Shown here one piece after another: positions 37,580-48,406 of a DNA stretch of 64,000 bases. The notes under the pieces are model-generated. The model had not been told where the DNA came from. It saw nothing but the letters and a program-made list of their open reading frames with translations, and did no database searches. The stretch is from Crocinitomicaceae bacterium (GTDB lineage Bacteria > Bacteroidota > Bacteroidia > Flavobacteriales_D > Crocinitomicaceae), in the NCBI GenBank assembly GCA_029254025.1, contig JAQWYK010000034.1:62001-126000 (forward strand), in the 5' to 3' direction. How positions within the stretch are numbered: the stretch's first letter is position 1; every line of letters starts with the position of its first letter. The translations under genes and the position numbers were made by a program.

Positions 37580-39475
37580 CTATAATTTTCCTTTAATAAT
37601 ATCCTCTACGCATTCCGGGTTCAATAGGGTAGAAGTATCCCCCAGTTGATTCAAATCTCCTGTAGCTACTTTTCTCAGTATGCGGCGCATTATTTTCCCA
37701 GAACGCGTTTTCGGTAATCCATTGGTAAACTGAATGTAGTCCACTTTTGCAATTGGCCCAACGCGCTCAGAAATATATGCATTTAATTCGTTCGTAAGTT
37801 GTTCTTTATCTTGGGAGTGATCATTGATGGTAACAAAACCATACAATGCATTTCCTTTGATGTCGTGTGGTACTCCGACAACTGCAGATTCAATAACAAG
37901 CGGGTGCTCATTTATTGCATCTTCAATAGGAGCAGTCCCAAGATTGTGCCCAGAAACTATGATAACATCATCTACCCTTCCTGTAATGCGATAATAACCT
38001 TCCTGATCCCTCAAGGATCCATCTCCTGTAAAATAATATCCAGGATACGCAGAAAAATAGGTATCAATGTAACGTTGGTGATCCCCCCAAATTGTGCGCG
38101 CCATTGACGGCCATGGAAATGAAATACATAAATTTCCATCCACTGACTTCCCTTGAATTTCATTGCCCTCGGGATCCATGAGTACTAACTGAACACCTGG
38201 AAGAGGCCATGTCGCGAAAGTCGGTTTGGTTGGCGTAGAATAAGGAATTGGGGATATCATTATCCCTCCAGTTTCAGTTTGAAACCATGTATCAACAATT
38301 GGACATTTACCTTTTCCCACGTGCTTGTCATACCAATGCCACGCTTCCTCATTAATCGGTTCTCCGACAGTTCCAATAACTTTCAAAGATGATAAGTCAT
38401 ATTTTTCTACTAACTCCGAGGGCTGTTTAGCGAGTACCCGAATAGCTGTTGGAGCTGTATAAAATTGATTCACTCCATACTTTTCAATGACTTGCCAAAA
38501 GCGTCCGTAATCAGGGAAACTAGGCACACCCTCGAACAATAGTGAAGTAGCACCATTGAGCAACGGACCATAAATGATGTACGAATGTCCAGTGATCCAC
38601 CCAACATCAGCGGAACACCAATAGATGTCATTTTCCTCGTATTGAAAAACTTGTTGAAACGAATACGCAGCATATACCATATAACCACCGCAGGTATGTA
38701 CCATTCCTTTAGGCTTACCAGTAGATCCTGAGGTATACAAAATGAACAATGGGTCTTCCGCATCCATCATTTCAGGTTCACAGGTTTTAGCTGCCCGATC
38801 AATTAACGGCTCCAACCATTTATCTCGTAATTCATCCATGGCAACTTTTGTTTGAGTATGTTTTACCACCAGAACACACTCTACACAAGAAACATCATTC
38901 ACCGCATTATCTACAATATTCTTTAAATCAATCACCTTATCTCCCCGTTTACCTCCATCTGCTGTAATCACAATCTTACACGCTGCATCCTCTATCCGAG
39001 AGCGCAGCGCCGACGCAGAAAAACCGGCAAAAACTACCGAATGAATAGCACCAATCCTTGCACACGCCAACACACTAATGGGAAGCTGAGAAATCATGGG
39101 CAAATAAATGCACACCCGATCTCCTTTTTGAACGCCTTGAGCCTTCAATACGTTCGCTAGTTGATTGACCTGTTCATATAGCTCGAAATAGGTTATTTTA
39201 GTTGGGGCATCATTGGGATTATTCGGTTCAAAAAGGAGTGCAACTTTATCTGGAGTATCCGCAGCATGTCGATCAATACAGTTCTCGGTTATGTTCAATT
39301 TGCCCCCGACAAACCAATTCACCTCGGCCTGATGAAGATTATACTTCAACACTTTATCCCACTTTTTCTGCCATGTGAAGGTCTTTGCAATCTTCGCCCA
39401 AAATTTTTCAGGCTCCTGTATTGATTTATCGTATTGCTTGAAATAGTCTCTTAAATCTGTTATCCGCTGAATCAT
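37580..39475 (-). CDS. acs: Acetate--CoA ligase
   Basis: A 631-residue AMP-forming acetyl-CoA synthetase. P-loop YTSGSTGKPKGMVHT, core VDTWFQTETGG, YFTGDGSLRD hinge, and the C-terminal PKTRSGKIMRRILR with the regulatory acetylation Lys are all present. It makes acetyl-CoA from acetate and ATP. It is preceded by a good promoter. Confidence 0.97.
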   Translation of the reverse strand: MIQRITDLRDYFKQYDKSIQEPEKFWAKIAKTFTWQKKWDKVLKYNLHQAEVNWFVGGKLNITENCIDRHAADTPDKVALLFEPNNPNDAPTKITYFELYEQVNQLANVLKAQGVQKGDRVCIYLPMISQLPISVLACARIGAIHSVVFAGFSASALRSRIEDAACKIVITADGGKRGDKVIDLKNIVDNAVNDVSCVECVLVVKHTQTKVAMDELRDKWLEPLIDRAAKTCEPEMMDAEDPLFILYTSGSTGKPKGMVHTCGGYMVYAAYSFQQVFQYEENDIYWCSADVGWITGHSYIIYGPLLNGATSLLFEGVPSFPDYGRFWQVIEKYGVNQFYTAPTAIRVLAKQPSELVEKYDLSSLKVIGTVGEPINEEAWHWYDKHVGKGKCPIVDTWFQTETGGIMISPIPYSTPTKPTFATWPLPGVQLVLMDPEGNEIQGKSVDGNLCISFPWPSMARTIWGDHQRYIDTYFSAYPGYYFTGDGSLRDQEGYYRITGRVDDVIIVSGHNLGTAPIEDAINEHPLVIESAVVGVPHDIKGNALYGFVTINDHSQDKEQLTNELNAYISERVGPIAKVDYIQFTNGLPKTRSGKIMRRILRKVATGDLNQLGDTSTLLNPECVEDIIKGKL

Positions 39476-39503
39476 ACCCTTGTTGTTTAGTGCACTGTTA
39501 TTT

Positions 39504-39532
39504 CAAAGTTAACAAAAAGAGCAGAAGACCAA
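39504..39532 (-). promoter_or_regulatory. Promoter of acs (TTG, 18 bp, TAACTTTG)
   Basis: Minus-strand -7 box TAACTTTG at 39504-39511, exact to consensus, with TTG at 39530-39532, an 18-bp spacer. The leader would be about 25 nt. Confidence 0.65.
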
Positions 39533-39607
39533 TTACGGGGAGACTGAATTTGACCGTATCTTGAATTAAAGTAATCCGATATGATTCTTTGAAAATAAGT
39601 ATACCTG

Positions 39608-40356
39608 TTATTTCAAAATAAACAATTTCGCCAGCATCACAAGTCCTTTTGCGAATACAAAGAAGAGGGATAGTCTGCGGAACTTCGACTGTGGAAAATA
39701 TTCAAGTAACTTCTTTCCTAAAAATGACCCTACAACTCCAATTATTAAAAGGTAGGAAACGCATTTAAGATGTTCATCTGAATATAGCCGTTTTGATAAT
39801 AGACAATTGTACGAGAAAAATCAATCAATGCCGAAGTGGAGATAAGCACGCTTTTCTCAACATTGAATGCCGCCAAAATTAATCCGCGAATTGTACCTCC
39901 TGTAGCTAATAATTCAGCGGAAAAGACAGAAAGAGCTCCTGCAGCAATTGCATTTCGATTGGACGGCGTAACTTCTAGTTGCCATTATATTAAAAAGACT
40001 AAACTAAATGCTAGCAGAAACACTCCTAAAATTACATCCAAATAGAAACTCTTGAAGTAGTTTGATAAATCTCCCCCTAACACCACGAATAAAATTGATG
40101 GAACACCAATGTATATTATAAGAGTTTGTTTAAACCCTTTCGAAACAACATATTTTCACTTATGTTACTGAAATGGTGAAAATTGATGTAAGTCCTAATA
40201 CCGAATGAAAGTCAACATAAAAGTTGGCTATCGGTACGAAAAAAACAGACGAACCAAAGCCACCAACGGTACCAATTATCTCCGCTAGAAGTGCTAATAA
40301 CATAAAGGTGAAGCCCACGTCTTTTATACTGGGATACTTGTATTATCTGTGTCCAT
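39608..40356 (-). pseudogene. Decayed TauE/SafE (TSUP) family transporter
   Basis: Translating the minus strand in pieces gives a nearly complete TauE/SafE protein. It runs from MDTDNTS at 40356 through LLALLAEIIGTVGGFGSSVFF, HFSNI and RKGFKQTLIIYIGVPSI. Later parts are GGTIRGLILAAFNVEKSVLI, SALIDFSRTIVYYQNGYI, GVVGSFLGKKLLEYFPQS and a final AKGLVMLAKLFI. The pieces lie in different frames: shifts occur near the start, at about 40170, about 40140 and about 39775. A TAA also falls in frame at about 39988. Several independent lesions mark a genuine pseudogene rather than one sequencing error. The intact protein would export sulfur compounds or other anions. Confidence 0.85.
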
Positions 40357-40499
40357 AAAAGTAGTGTTCCTCGTAGTACTGACAGCTATCCTCTGACTCT
40401 AAACATACAGAAATTTTTCGAGCTCCAATACTGGATTTCTTACAATCCTGTAACGGCGCTTACTCCAAAACATCGCTCTAGTTCCATTCTAAGATTTTA

Positions 40500-40507
40500 T
40501 ATCTTTA
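40500..40507 (+). promoter_or_regulatory. -7-like box for the HD hydrolase gene
   Basis: TATCTTTA, 7 of 8 to TAnnTTTG, ends 11 bp before ATG 40519. No -33 TTG at the expected place. Confidence 0.35.
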
Positions 40508-40518
40508 CGAAAAAAACT

Positions 40519-41175
40519 ATGCACCCAGCTATTCCAGCCATTCGATCAATTGTTGAACATCAATTTTCAGAAGAATCTACGGGCCATGACTGGCATCACA
40601 TTGAGCGTGTAACGAAACTCGCCTTGCGCATAGGAGAAAAAGAAGGTGCCAATTTAACGGTTATTGAACTTGCCGGACTCTTACACGACATCTCGGATCA
40701 TAAATTCAATGGAGGTGATTTTAACAAAGGAGGACATTTAGCGGCTCTTATTCTGCAAGAAATTGATGTAGAAAGCGTAATTATTGACCAAGTTATCCAT
40801 ATTGTCAATAACATATCCTATAAAGGTGCTCATGTAGTGAACACCATGCAATCACTCGAAGGGAAAATTGTACAAGACGCAGACAGACTTGATGCGATTG
40901 GTGCCATAGGAATAGCAAGAACCTTTGCATATGGTGGGCACAAAGGTCATCCAATTTATAAACCCAGCATACCACCTACACTTCATTCCTCCCCAGAGGA
41001 ATATCAAAAGACAACACACACCATTAATCATTTCCATGAAAAGCTGTTACTTTTGAAAGACCGAATGCATACGGAGACAGGAAGAAAAATCGCCGAGACA
41101 CGCCACCAGTTCATGGAGGAATTTTTAAACCAGTTTCATGATGAATGGAACTCGGTTGACAGCACCTATGAATAA
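40519..41175 (+). CDS. HD-domain phosphohydrolase
   Basis: 218 residues. The HD metal signature is complete: H-x-x-E near the start (HDWHHIERV), HD in LLHDISDHK, then an Asp in QDADRLDAIG. This set binds a divalent metal and hydrolyses nucleotide phosphate esters. The PGHRSP-like GHPIYKP loop is family-typical. The substrate is unknown. It is convergent with der, 3 bp between stops. Confidence 0.88.
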   Translation: MHPAIPAIRSIVEHQFSEESTGHDWHHIERVTKLALRIGEKEGANLTVIELAGLLHDISDHKFNGGDFNKGGHLAALILQEIDVESVIIDQVIHIVNNISYKGAHVVNTMQSLEGKIVQDADRLDAIGAIGIARTFAYGGHKGHPIYKPSIPPTLHSSPEEYQKTTHTINHFHEKLLLLKDRMHTETGRKIAETRHQFMEEFLNQFHDEWNSVDSTYE

Positions 41176-41178
41176 TTC

Positions 41179-42483
41179 TTATTTTTTACGAAAGAATATA
41201 CGTACAGGAACACCTTCGAAATCAAAGTTTTCCCTCAATTTGTTCTCTAAAAATCGTTTATAATCATCCCGAACATACTGCGGCAAATTGCAGAAAAATG
41301 CGAATGCAGGGGCGTGAGTAGGAAGTTGTGAAACGTATTTAATCCGAATATATTTACCTTTTACAGAGGGAGGTGGATTTATTTCCATCACAGCTTGCAT
41401 GACTTCATTCAACCGCGATGTAGGTATTTTCTTGATTCTATTTTCATACACTCGCATTGCTTCTTCTAAAGCTTTATGAATCCTTTGTTTTGTGACAGTA
41501 GATGTAAATAGGATTGGTACATCATTAAATGGTGCCAATTGACTCCGTAATCTCTCTTCGAACTCCTTCGTTGTCTTGTGATCTTTTTCTATTAAATCCC
41601 ACTTATTCACCAAGAAAACTACTCCCTTATGATTCTTCTCACAGATATAATAAATTGCTAAATCCTGCTTTTGAATTCCTTCCGTTGCATCAATCATCAT
41701 AATACAAACGTCTGCACTTTCGATAGTTCGAACAGATCGTAAAACAGAATAATATTCTATATCCTCATGAACTTTAGCCTTCTTTCGAATTCCTGCTGTA
41801 TCAATTAAAACAAAATCAAATCCAAAGGCATTATAACGAGTATTGACACTATCACGAGTAGTACCAGAGATAGGTGTGACAATATTTCGTTCTTCACCAA
41901 TAAGCGCGTTAACTAAAGATGATTTCCCCACATTTGGTTTACCAATAATCGCAATTCGTGGCAAATCATCGTCCGACTCAATTATAGCATTTTCAAAATG
42001 CTTTACTACTGCATCTAAGACCTCACCAGTTCCTGCCCCATTAGTGGCCGAAACATCAAATACATCTCCAATACCAAAAGACCAGAACTCCGACGATAAA
42101 CCAACGCGCTGTGTATTATCAACTTTGTTAGCAACTATGTAAATCGGTTTTTTCGTTTGACGTAACATATTCGCAACAGTTTCATCAAGATCTGTTATTC
42201 CAGCCGTTACGTCCACAACAAACAATATTACATTTGCTTCATCAATAGCAATTTCAACTTGCTTACGAATTTCATCTTCAAAGATGTCCTCTGAACCTTT
42301 TACGTAACCACCTGTGTCAATTACTGAGAATTCCTTACCAATCCATTCCCCACGTCCATAAATTCTGTCACGTGTTACACCACTCACCTCTTTAACAATT
42401 GCTTGGCGAGATTCTGTCAACCTGTTGAACAAGGTAGACTTCCCTACATTAGGGCGTCCAACAATGGCAATAATATTTCCCAT
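41179..42483 (-). CDS. der: Ribosome biogenesis GTPase Der (EngA)
   Basis: A 434-residue protein with two tandem G domains, each with P-loop ([12 protein letters not shown] and [12 protein letters not shown]), DTAG/DTGG and NKVD/NKWD motifs, and a C-terminal KH-like domain. It is needed for 50S assembly. It is 2 bp from era, so probably co-transcribed. Confidence 0.97.
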   Translation of the reverse strand: MGNIIAIVGRPNVGKSTLFNRLTESRQAIVKEVSGVTRDRIYGRGEWIGKEFSVIDTGGYVKGSEDIFEDEIRKQVEIAIDEANVILFVVDVTAGITDLDETVANMLRQTKKPIYIVANKVDNTQRVGLSSEFWSFGIGDVFDVSATNGAGTGEVLDAVVKHFENAIIESDDDLPRIAIIGKPNVGKSSLVNALIGEERNIVTPISGTTRDSVNTRYNAFGFDFVLIDTAGIRKKAKVHEDIEYYSVLRSVRTIESADVCIMMIDATEGIQKQDLAIYYICEKNHKGVVFLVNKWDLIEKDHKTTKEFEERLRSQLAPFNDVPILFTSTVTKQRIHKALEEAMRVYENRIKKIPTSRLNEVMQAVMEINPPPSVKGKYIRIKYVSQLPTHAPAFAFFCNLPQYVRDDYKRFLENKLRENFDFEGVPVRIFFRKK

Positions 42484-42485
42484 AA

Positions 42486-43361
42486 CTAATATCCATATTT
42501 TTTTAGTTTCCCTTCAGAAGAGCGCCAGTCCTTATCGACCTTCACGAAGGTTTCTAAAAATACTTTCTTCCCGATAAAACTTTGTAAATCTTTTCGTGCA
42601 TCTATACCGATATATTTGAGCTGATTCCCTCCTGCACCAATGATAATACCTTTCTGCGAATCGCGCTCCACAATGATGACCGCACGTATTTTAACTATTT
42701 CTTCTTCCTCAATGTAATCAGTGATTTCCACTTGACAGGCATAGGGTACTTCTTTTTTTAAATTCAGAAATATCTTTTCACGAATAATTTCAGAAACGAA
42801 GAAGCGCATTGGCCGATCAGAAATCGCATCCTTTTCGTAATACGCTGGAGATTCAGGAAGGAGTTCTAGGATCACATCTAAAATCACATCTGTATGAAAT
42901 CCATGCAATGCGGCAATTGGTAAAACCTTTGCTTTAGGCAGTTGTTCTTGCCAGTATGTCAATCGTTCAGCAACCTCGGCTTGTGGTTTCAAATCAATTT
43001 TATTCACCAAACAAATCACAGGCTTATTCAATTTCTTAATTCGCTCTAATGTTTCCACATGATTCATTTGGTTCTCGAATACGTCCGTAATAAATAACAA
43101 GACATCCGCATCTTTCAATGATGCATCAACATAACTCATCATTGAATTATGAAGCTCATAAGAAGCATTTACGACCCCTGGAGTGTCTGAAAATACGATT
43201 TGATAATCCTCATTATTCAATATTCCGTGAATCCGATGACGGGTAGTCTGTGCTTTCGAGGTGACAATCGAAAGTTTCTCTCCCAACATTTTATTCATCA
43301 ATGTAGACTTTCCTACATTCGGACTACCAACAATATTAACAAAACCAGACTTGTGTGCCAT
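42486..43361 (-). CDS. era: GTPase Era
   Basis: A 291-residue protein: a G domain with [16 protein letters not shown] and NKID motifs and a C-terminal KH domain ([16 protein letters not shown]). It acts in 16S rRNA maturation and 30S assembly. It is first of the era-der pair and has its own promoter box. Confidence 0.97.
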   Translation of the reverse strand: MAHKSGFVNIVGSPNVGKSTLMNKMLGEKLSIVTSKAQTTRHRIHGILNNEDYQIVFSDTPGVVNASYELHNSMMSYVDASLKDADVLLFITDVFENQMNHVETLERIKKLNKPVICLVNKIDLKPQAEVAERLTYWQEQLPKAKVLPIAALHGFHTDVILDVILELLPESPAYYEKDAISDRPMRFFVSEIIREKIFLNLKKEVPYACQVEITDYIEEEEIVKIRAVIIVERDSQKGIIIGAGGNQLKYIGIDARKDLQSFIGKKVFLETFVKVDKDWRSSEGKLKKYGY

Positions 43362-43383
43362 GTAAAAAAACTATTTAAGAGGG

Positions 43384-43391
43384 CAAAGGTA
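43384..43391 (-). promoter_or_regulatory. TAnnTTTG -7 box for era-der
   Basis: Minus-strand TACCTTTG, exact consensus, 22 bp before the era ATG. It lies beyond the rplQ terminator, so era-der is separate from the ribosomal cluster. Confidence 0.6.
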
Positions 43392-43530
43392 CGGAACTTG
43401 CCGAAATAATTTACGAAAAAAAATGAAAGTCAAACGTTGGGAAAGGCACCAACATCGCAGATTCAGAACAAACTCTAATTTGAGGTAATGGGTTCAACAG
43501 ATAAAACGCTTATAGAAAAGGTATATTCAC

Positions 43531-43567
43531 AAAAAAAGGACTGTCTTCATAAAGAAGACAGTCCTTT
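43531..43567 (-). terminator. Terminator of the str-S10-spc-alpha cluster
   Basis: A 14-bp perfect stem (43554-43567 with 43535-43548, 5-nt loop) is followed on the minus strand by a T-run (43531-43537, partly within the stem). It lies 21 bp after the rplQ stop codon. Confidence 0.9.
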
Positions 43568-43588
43568 CATATGAGTAACTAGCCGAGG

Positions 43589-44206
43589 CTAGTCTTTCTT
43601 CTCTTCTTCGCTATCATCCGATTTCTCTTCGGTAGCAGGTGCCTCGGCGGCAGGACTTTCGGCAGCAGGCGTCTCCTCAACTACTTCTTCAGTAGCCTCT
43701 GTCGATTCAGCCTTTACTTCTTCTGCTTCTTCTACTTTTTCTTCTATTGCGTCTGCAGCAGGAGTAGTAGCCTTAGCTGTGCTTGAACCACCACGACGTG
43801 AACGACGTGTTGTAGCTTTCTTCTCAGACTTACCAGCCAACATCAATTCATTGAAGTCAACCAACTCGATCAAACACATTTCCGCGTTGTCCCCTAAACG
43901 GTTACCTGTGCGGATGATGCGCGTATAACCTCCTTGACGGTCTGCGATTTTTGGAGCAACATCTCTAAATAGTTCAGTGACTACTTCTTTATTTTGTAAG
44001 TAGCTAAATACAACACGACGCGAGTGCGTTGAATCCGTTTTCGACTTTGTCAAAATTGGTTCAACGAAAACACGCAATGCTTTTGCTTTTGCTACGGTGG
44101 TAGTAATTCTCTTGTGCTCAATCAACGAGTTTGCCATATTGGAAAGCATCGCTTTTCTGTGCGCAGATTTTCTACCTAAATGATTAAATTTCTTACCGTG
44201 TCTCAT
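43589..44206 (-). CDS. rplQ: 50S ribosomal protein L17 with long acidic Ala/Glu tail
   Basis: 205 residues. The first 120 are canonical L17 ([20 protein letters not shown], then [12 protein letters not shown]). The last 85 are an Ala/Glu/Lys/Ser-rich, mostly acidic extension ([19 protein letters not shown]) that is longer than in most L17. Last gene of the cluster, before the terminator. Confidence 0.96.
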   Translation of the reverse strand: MRHGKKFNHLGRKSAHRKAMLSNMANSLIEHKRITTTVAKAKALRVFVEPILTKSKTDSTHSRRVVFSYLQNKEVVTELFRDVAPKIADRQGGYTRIIRTGNRLGDNAEMCLIELVDFNELMLAGKSEKKATTRRSRRGGSSTAKATTPAADAIEEKVEEAEEVKAESTEATEEVVEETPAAESPAAEAPATEEKSDDSEEEKKD

Positions 44207-44229
44207 TTTAAAATCTTATATCAATGTTC

Positions 44230-45222
44230 TTATTCCTTGTCTAACTTGTATTTCGCTACATTCATTCCAAATGAAAGTCCCTTAGCATCTACAAGATCTT
44301 CCAACTCCGTTAATGACTTCTTACCGAAGTTACGGAATTTCAAGAGGTCGTTCTTGTTGTAAGAAACGAGGTCACCCAACGTTTCAACATCTGCTGCTTT
44401 CAAACAATTCAAGGCACGTACAGATAAATCCATATCTACCAATTTCGTTTTCAACAATTGACGCATGTGTAAAGAGGTTTCATCGAACTCTTCTGTTTCT
44501 GACTTAATTTCACTATCTAACGTAATGCGCTCATCAGAGAACAACATAAAGTGGTGAATCAAAATCTTTGCAGCCTCTTGTAACGCATCTTTTGGATGAA
44601 TTGAACCATCAGACTTTATTTCAAGGACTAACTTCTCGTAGTCTGTCTTTTGCTCAACACGATAATTTTCTACGGCATACTTTACGTTTTTAATTGGCGT
44701 AAAGATAGAGTCGATAAAAATTGTTCCAAAAGGAACGTTTGATACCTTATTCTCTTCCGCGTTAACGTATCCTCTACCTTTGATAATGGTGAGCTCGATA
44801 TCCAACTTTACAGAAGGCTCCATGTTACAAAGTACCAAATCTGGATTTAATACCTGAAAACCAGAAGTGAATTTACCGATATCTCCAGCAGTAAATTTAT
44901 CTTGACCAGAAACGCTGATTACAACAGTTTCAGTATCTTGACCCACTATCTGTTGCTTAAAACGTACTTGTTTCAAGTTCAGAACGATTTCTGTTACATC
45001 TTCTACAACACCTTTGATTGTAGAAAACTCGTGATCTACACCTTCGATTCGAATAGAAGAAATAGCAAACCCTTCTAACGAGGAAAGCAAGATTCTTCTA
45101 AGCGCATTACCAACAGTAATACCATATCCAGGTTCTAGTGGACGAAACTCGAATTGACCTTCGTGTTCATCCGATTGTATCATTATTACCTTGTCAGGCT
45201 TTTGAAAATCTAAAATAGCCAT
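44230..45222 (-). CDS. rpoA: DNA-directed RNA polymerase subunit alpha
   Basis: 330 residues from ATG 45222 ([12 protein letters not shown]); an upstream in-frame start would extend it into rpsD. The N-terminal dimerisation domain ([24 protein letters not shown]) and the C-terminal domain with FGKKSL are intact. Bacteroidota sigma factors use this polymerase on TAnnTTTG promoters. Confidence 0.97.
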   Translation of the reverse strand: MAILDFQKPDKVIMIQSDEHEGQFEFRPLEPGYGITVGNALRRILLSSLEGFAISSIRIEGVDHEFSTIKGVVEDVTEIVLNLKQVRFKQQIVGQDTETVVISVSGQDKFTAGDIGKFTSGFQVLNPDLVLCNMEPSVKLDIELTIIKGRGYVNAEENKVSNVPFGTIFIDSIFTPIKNVKYAVENYRVEQKTDYEKLVLEIKSDGSIHPKDALQEAAKILIHHFMLFSDERITLDSEIKSETEEFDETSLHMRQLLKTKLVDMDLSVRALNCLKAADVETLGDLVSYNKNDLLKFRNFGKKSLTELEDLVDAKGLSFGMNVAKYKLDKE

Positions 45223-45238
45223 GTTAATTGAGTTATGT

Positions 45239-45844
45239 TTATTTAGAATATAATTCGACAATTAGTTGTTCCTTAATGTTCTCAGGAATCACTTCTCTTG
45301 AAGGAACACTAATCATAGAACCGCTCATAGATGAACTGTCCCAATTTAACCAATCATACTTTGTATTACTTGATGCTAAGGAATTTGAGATTGCCTCCAA
45401 TGACTTAGACTTTTCACGCACACCTACTACATCACCTACTTTCAAACTGTAAGAAGGGATATTTACAACGTTTCCATTTACAGTAATGTGCTTGTGTCCT
45501 ACTAATTGACGAGCACCTCTGCGAGATGGAGCAATACCTAAACGGAAAACTGTATTGTCCAAACGTGACTCACACAATATCAATAAGTTCTCTCCTGTAA
45601 TTCCTTTCATGGCCGAAGCCTTTTTGAAGAGGTTAGAGAATTGACGCTCTAGAATACCGTAAGTATACTTTGCTTTCTGTTTTTCACTTAGCTGGATAGC
45701 ATATTCAGACTGCTTACCCATTCTTTTGTTAGGACCGTGTTGACCCGGACCGTAACTTCTTCTTTCCAGCGCTTTGTCTGGACCAAAAATCGGCTCTTTA
45801 AATCGACGAGCAATTTTGGATTTTGGACCTGTATATCTTGCCAT
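45239..45844 (-). CDS. rpsD: 30S ribosomal protein S4
   Basis: 201 residues from ATG 45844 ([15 protein letters not shown]); a longer reading would add 17 residues unlike the family. Core S4 domain with [10 protein letters not shown] and an RNA-binding loop HKHITVNG. S4 nucleates 30S assembly on 16S rRNA. Confidence 0.97.
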   Translation of the reverse strand: MARYTGPKSKIARRFKEPIFGPDKALERRSYGPGQHGPNKRMGKQSEYAIQLSEKQKAKYTYGILERQFSNLFKKASAMKGITGENLLILCESRLDNTVFRLGIAPSRRGARQLVGHKHITVNGNVVNIPSYSLKVGDVVGVREKSKSLEAISNSLASSNTKYDWLNWDSSSMSGSMISVPSREVIPENIKEQLIVELYSK

Positions 45845-45921
45845 TTTACTTGTATTATGAAGGGAATTGGGAATTAAGGCATCCTCCTCCGCCAATTAGC
45901 CCCCTTCGTTGATTAAAAAAA

Positions 45922-46308
45922 TTATACTCTTCTTGTTTTTGGTGGACGACAACCATTGTGCGGAAGTGGAGTAACGTCTACAATTTCCATTACTTCAATT
46001 CCAGTATTGTGTATTGAACGAATTGCAGATTCTCTTCCTGCTCCTGGTCCTTTCACGTATACTTTCACTTTGCGTAGTCCGAAGTCATGAGCTTCCTTAG
46101 CACATTCCTCAGCAGCAACTTGTGCAGCATATGGAGTGTTCTTTTTGGAACCTTTGAAGCCCATCTTTCCAGCAGAAGACCAAGAAATCACTTGACCACT
46201 ACCGTTTGTTAAAGAAATAATGATGTTATTGAAGGTAGCTTGAATATGCGCTTCGCCAACTGCATCTACTTTAACATTTTTCTTCTTCTTTTGATTCGAT
46301 TTTGCCAT
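45922..46308 (-). CDS. rpsK: 30S ribosomal protein S11
   Basis: 128 residues with the family signatures [22 protein letters not shown] and the end [18 protein letters not shown]. Binds the 30S platform near the E site. Confidence 0.98.
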   Translation of the reverse strand: MAKSNQKKKKNVKVDAVGEAHIQATFNNIIISLTNGSGQVISWSSAGKMGFKGSKKNTPYAAQVAAEECAKEAHDFGLRKVKVYVKGPGAGRESAIRSIHNTGIEVMEIVDVTPLPHNGCRPPKTRRV

Positions 46309-46316
46309 CTTACTTA

Positions 46317-46691
46317 TTATTTAGTTGCTTTTTTCTTGTTAGCAACAGTTTTTCTCTTACCTTTTCTTGTACGTGAGTTGTTTTTCGTACGTTGACCTCT
46401 CAATGGAAGACCAGCTCTGTGACGAATACCTCTGTTACATCCGATATCCATCAATCGCTTGATGTTTAATTGAACTTCTGAACGAAGTGCACCTTCCACT
46501 TTAATGCTGTTGATAGCATTACGGATTAATGCAATTTGATCATCATCCCAATCCTGTACCTTGATGTTAACATCGATACCGTTTCCGCTCAAAATTTCTT
46601 GAGCAGTGCTGCGTCCGATTCCATAAATGTATGTCAAACCGATTACACCACGCTTGTTTTTTGGTAAATCTATACCTGCAATTCTAGCCAT
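46317..46691 (-). CDS. rpsM: 30S ribosomal protein S13
   Basis: 124 residues beginning [19 protein letters not shown], with helix-two-turn-helix region and [19 protein letters not shown] near the end. Contacts the P-site tRNA and L5. Confidence 0.98.
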   Translation of the reverse strand: MARIAGIDLPKNKRGVIGLTYIYGIGRSTAQEILSGNGIDVNIKVQDWDDDQIALIRNAINSIKVEGALRSEVQLNIKRLMDIGCNRGIRHRAGLPLRGQRTKNNSRTRKGKRKTVANKKKATK

Positions 46692-46706
46692 AATTGTATA
46701 ATTATC

Positions 46707-46823
46707 TTAACCTTGACGTTGTTTAAACTTAGGGTTCTTTTTGTTTATCACATAAACCCTTCCCTTTCTCTTCACGATCTTGCAATCTGCCGATCTCTTT
46801 TTTACTGATGCTCTTACTTTCAT
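46707..46823 (-). CDS. rpmJ: 50S ribosomal protein L36 (zinc-free form)
   Basis: 38 residues read by hand: [20 protein letters not shown] at the start, ending PKFKQRQG. Only one Cys (14) of the Cys3His zinc knuckle remains, so this is the zinc-independent form, usual in Bacteroidota. Confidence 0.95.
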   Translation of the reverse strand: MKVRASVKKRSADCKIVKRKGRVYVINKKNPKFKQRQG

Positions 46824-46851
46824 CTCAAATTTATTTTCGGGTTTCCCCAAT

Positions 46852-47070
46852 TTATTTGTATCTAAATGTTATTCTACCTTTCGTTAAATCATAAGGGGAC
46901 ATTTCCAACTTCACCTTATCTCCAGGAAGAATCTTAATGTAGTGCATTCTCATCTTACCAGAAATATGTGCTGTAATCACATGTCCATTCTCTAATTCAA
47001 CTCGGAACATCGCATTTGACAATGCTTCTACGATTGTTCCATCTTGTTCTATTGCTGCTTGTTTTGCCAT
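46852..47070 (-). CDS. infA: Translation initiation factor IF-1
   Basis: 72 residues from ATG 47070; the earlier TTG at 47076 is unlikely. An S1-type OB fold with [16 protein letters not shown] and [14 protein letters not shown], ending in RITFRYK. It assists IF-2 and IF-3 in 30S initiation. Confidence 0.97.
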   Translation of the reverse strand: MAKQAAIEQDGTIVEALSNAMFRVELENGHVITAHISGKMRMHYIKILPGDKVKLEMSPYDLTKGRITFRYK

Positions 47071-47076
47071 AATCAA

Positions 47077-48381
47077 TTACATTCCTGATAATTCTCCTTG
47101 AGATCTTCTACCACGAATTTTTGTTCCTTCCATCAAACCATCGTAATGACGGTTTAATAAATACGACTCAATTTGTTGCAATGTATCTAATACTACACCT
47201 ACCATAATTAGCAAGGATGTTCCACCAAAGAACAATGCAAATGCATCACCCACTCCGAACTGAACAGCAATTGCAGGAAGGATAGCGATTAACGCAAGGA
47301 AAATAGATCCTGGCAATGTAATCTTAGAAACCAAGTCATCAATAAAATGTGCCGTTTCATCTCCTGGGCGAACTCCTGGAACAAATCCACCGTTACGCTT
47401 CAAATCGTCAGCCATTTTCTTTGGGTTAATCATAATTGCCGTATAGAAATACGTAAAAACAATGATTAACAACGCAAGAACCAAATTGTACCAAAATCCG
47501 AAGATACCGAATTGGGTTCCTATTAACATTACTGGCACTGTCATAATCGCCTGAGCAAATATAATCGGCATAACACCCGAAGAGTTTACTTTTATTGGCA
47601 AATACGAACGTGCACCTTGTGCCGATGACGCATCACCTCTCATACCTGCAACACGTTTTGCATAGTTCATTGGGATCTTGCGAACACCTTGAACGATTAA
47701 AACGGTTGCCATAACGATAAGCATGAATACGACTACCTCGATAATCACTTTCAAAGGCGCATTAGAAATAGATTCAGCAACGAAAGCTTGTGGCAAGCGC
47801 GCGATAATACCTACAGTAATCAACAAAGATATACCGTTACCAACACCTCGATCAGTGATACGCTCTCCTAGCCAAACAGCAAACATAGCACCTGCCACTA
47901 ATACAAGTACGGACTGTGTCCACCATAGAGGAGAGTCGATAAATTCAGCAGGAATAGCACCCTTACCGTGAACATACAATGTTAGGTAACCAGGAGCCTG
48001 TACGGCACAAATGATAATGGTTAAAATTCGTGTATAATTATTAATTCTTTTTCTACCGCTTTCCCCTTCAGCTTGCATTTTTTGAACAGCGGGAACTGCC
48101 ATTCCCATCAGTTGCATAATAATAGATGCAGAAATGTACGGCATAATTCCAAGTGCTAAAAAAGAAGCATTGGTAAAACCACCACCAGATAACAAACCAA
48201 GTAACCCTTCGATTGTACCTGCATCAGCTGCTTCAGTACCCAATTTGGCACTGTCCACACCAGGAAGAACGATAAAACTTCCAATACGGAAAACAAGAAT
48301 CAGAGAGAAAGTCACAATCAACCTTCTTCTGAGTTCTTCAACTTTCCAGATATTCTTTAAACCTTCAATAAACCTTTTCAT
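47077..48381 (-). CDS. secY: Protein translocase subunit SecY
   Basis: 434 residues, ten membrane helices, with LGIMPYISASIIMQL (plug/helix 2 region) and GTSLLIMVGVVLDT near the end. Channel of the Sec translocase. No adk or map gene follows, and infA comes next. Confidence 0.97.
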   Translation of the reverse strand: MKRFIEGLKNIWKVEELRRRLIVTFSLILVFRIGSFIVLPGVDSAKLGTEAADAGTIEGLLGLLSGGGFTNASFLALGIMPYISASIIMQLMGMAVPAVQKMQAEGESGRKRINNYTRILTIIICAVQAPGYLTLYVHGKGAIPAEFIDSPLWWTQSVLVLVAGAMFAVWLGERITDRGVGNGISLLITVGIIARLPQAFVAESISNAPLKVIIEVVVFMLIVMATVLIVQGVRKIPMNYAKRVAGMRGDASSAQGARSYLPIKVNSSGVMPIIFAQAIMTVPVMLIGTQFGIFGFWYNLVLALLIIVFTYFYTAIMINPKKMADDLKRNGGFVPGVRPGDETAHFIDDLVSKITLPGSIFLALIAILPAIAVQFGVGDAFALFFGGTSLLIMVGVVLDTLQQIESYLLNRHYDGLMEGTKIRGRRSQGELSGM

Positions 48382-48406
48382 TTGGTAAAATAGTTTGCAA
48401 AGTTAA

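Noticed and set aside
39836-40045. A plus-strand coding ORF
   Set aside because: It is antisense to the TauE/SafE pseudogene and has no protein-like features.
45223-45261. Longer N-terminus for RpoA
   Set aside because: It would overlap rpsD by 23 bp and adds residues unlike the family; [12 protein letters not shown] at 45222 is the normal start.
45845-45895. Longer N-terminus for S4
   Set aside because: The added 17 residues do not resemble S4; [10 protein letters not shown] at 45844 is the normal start.
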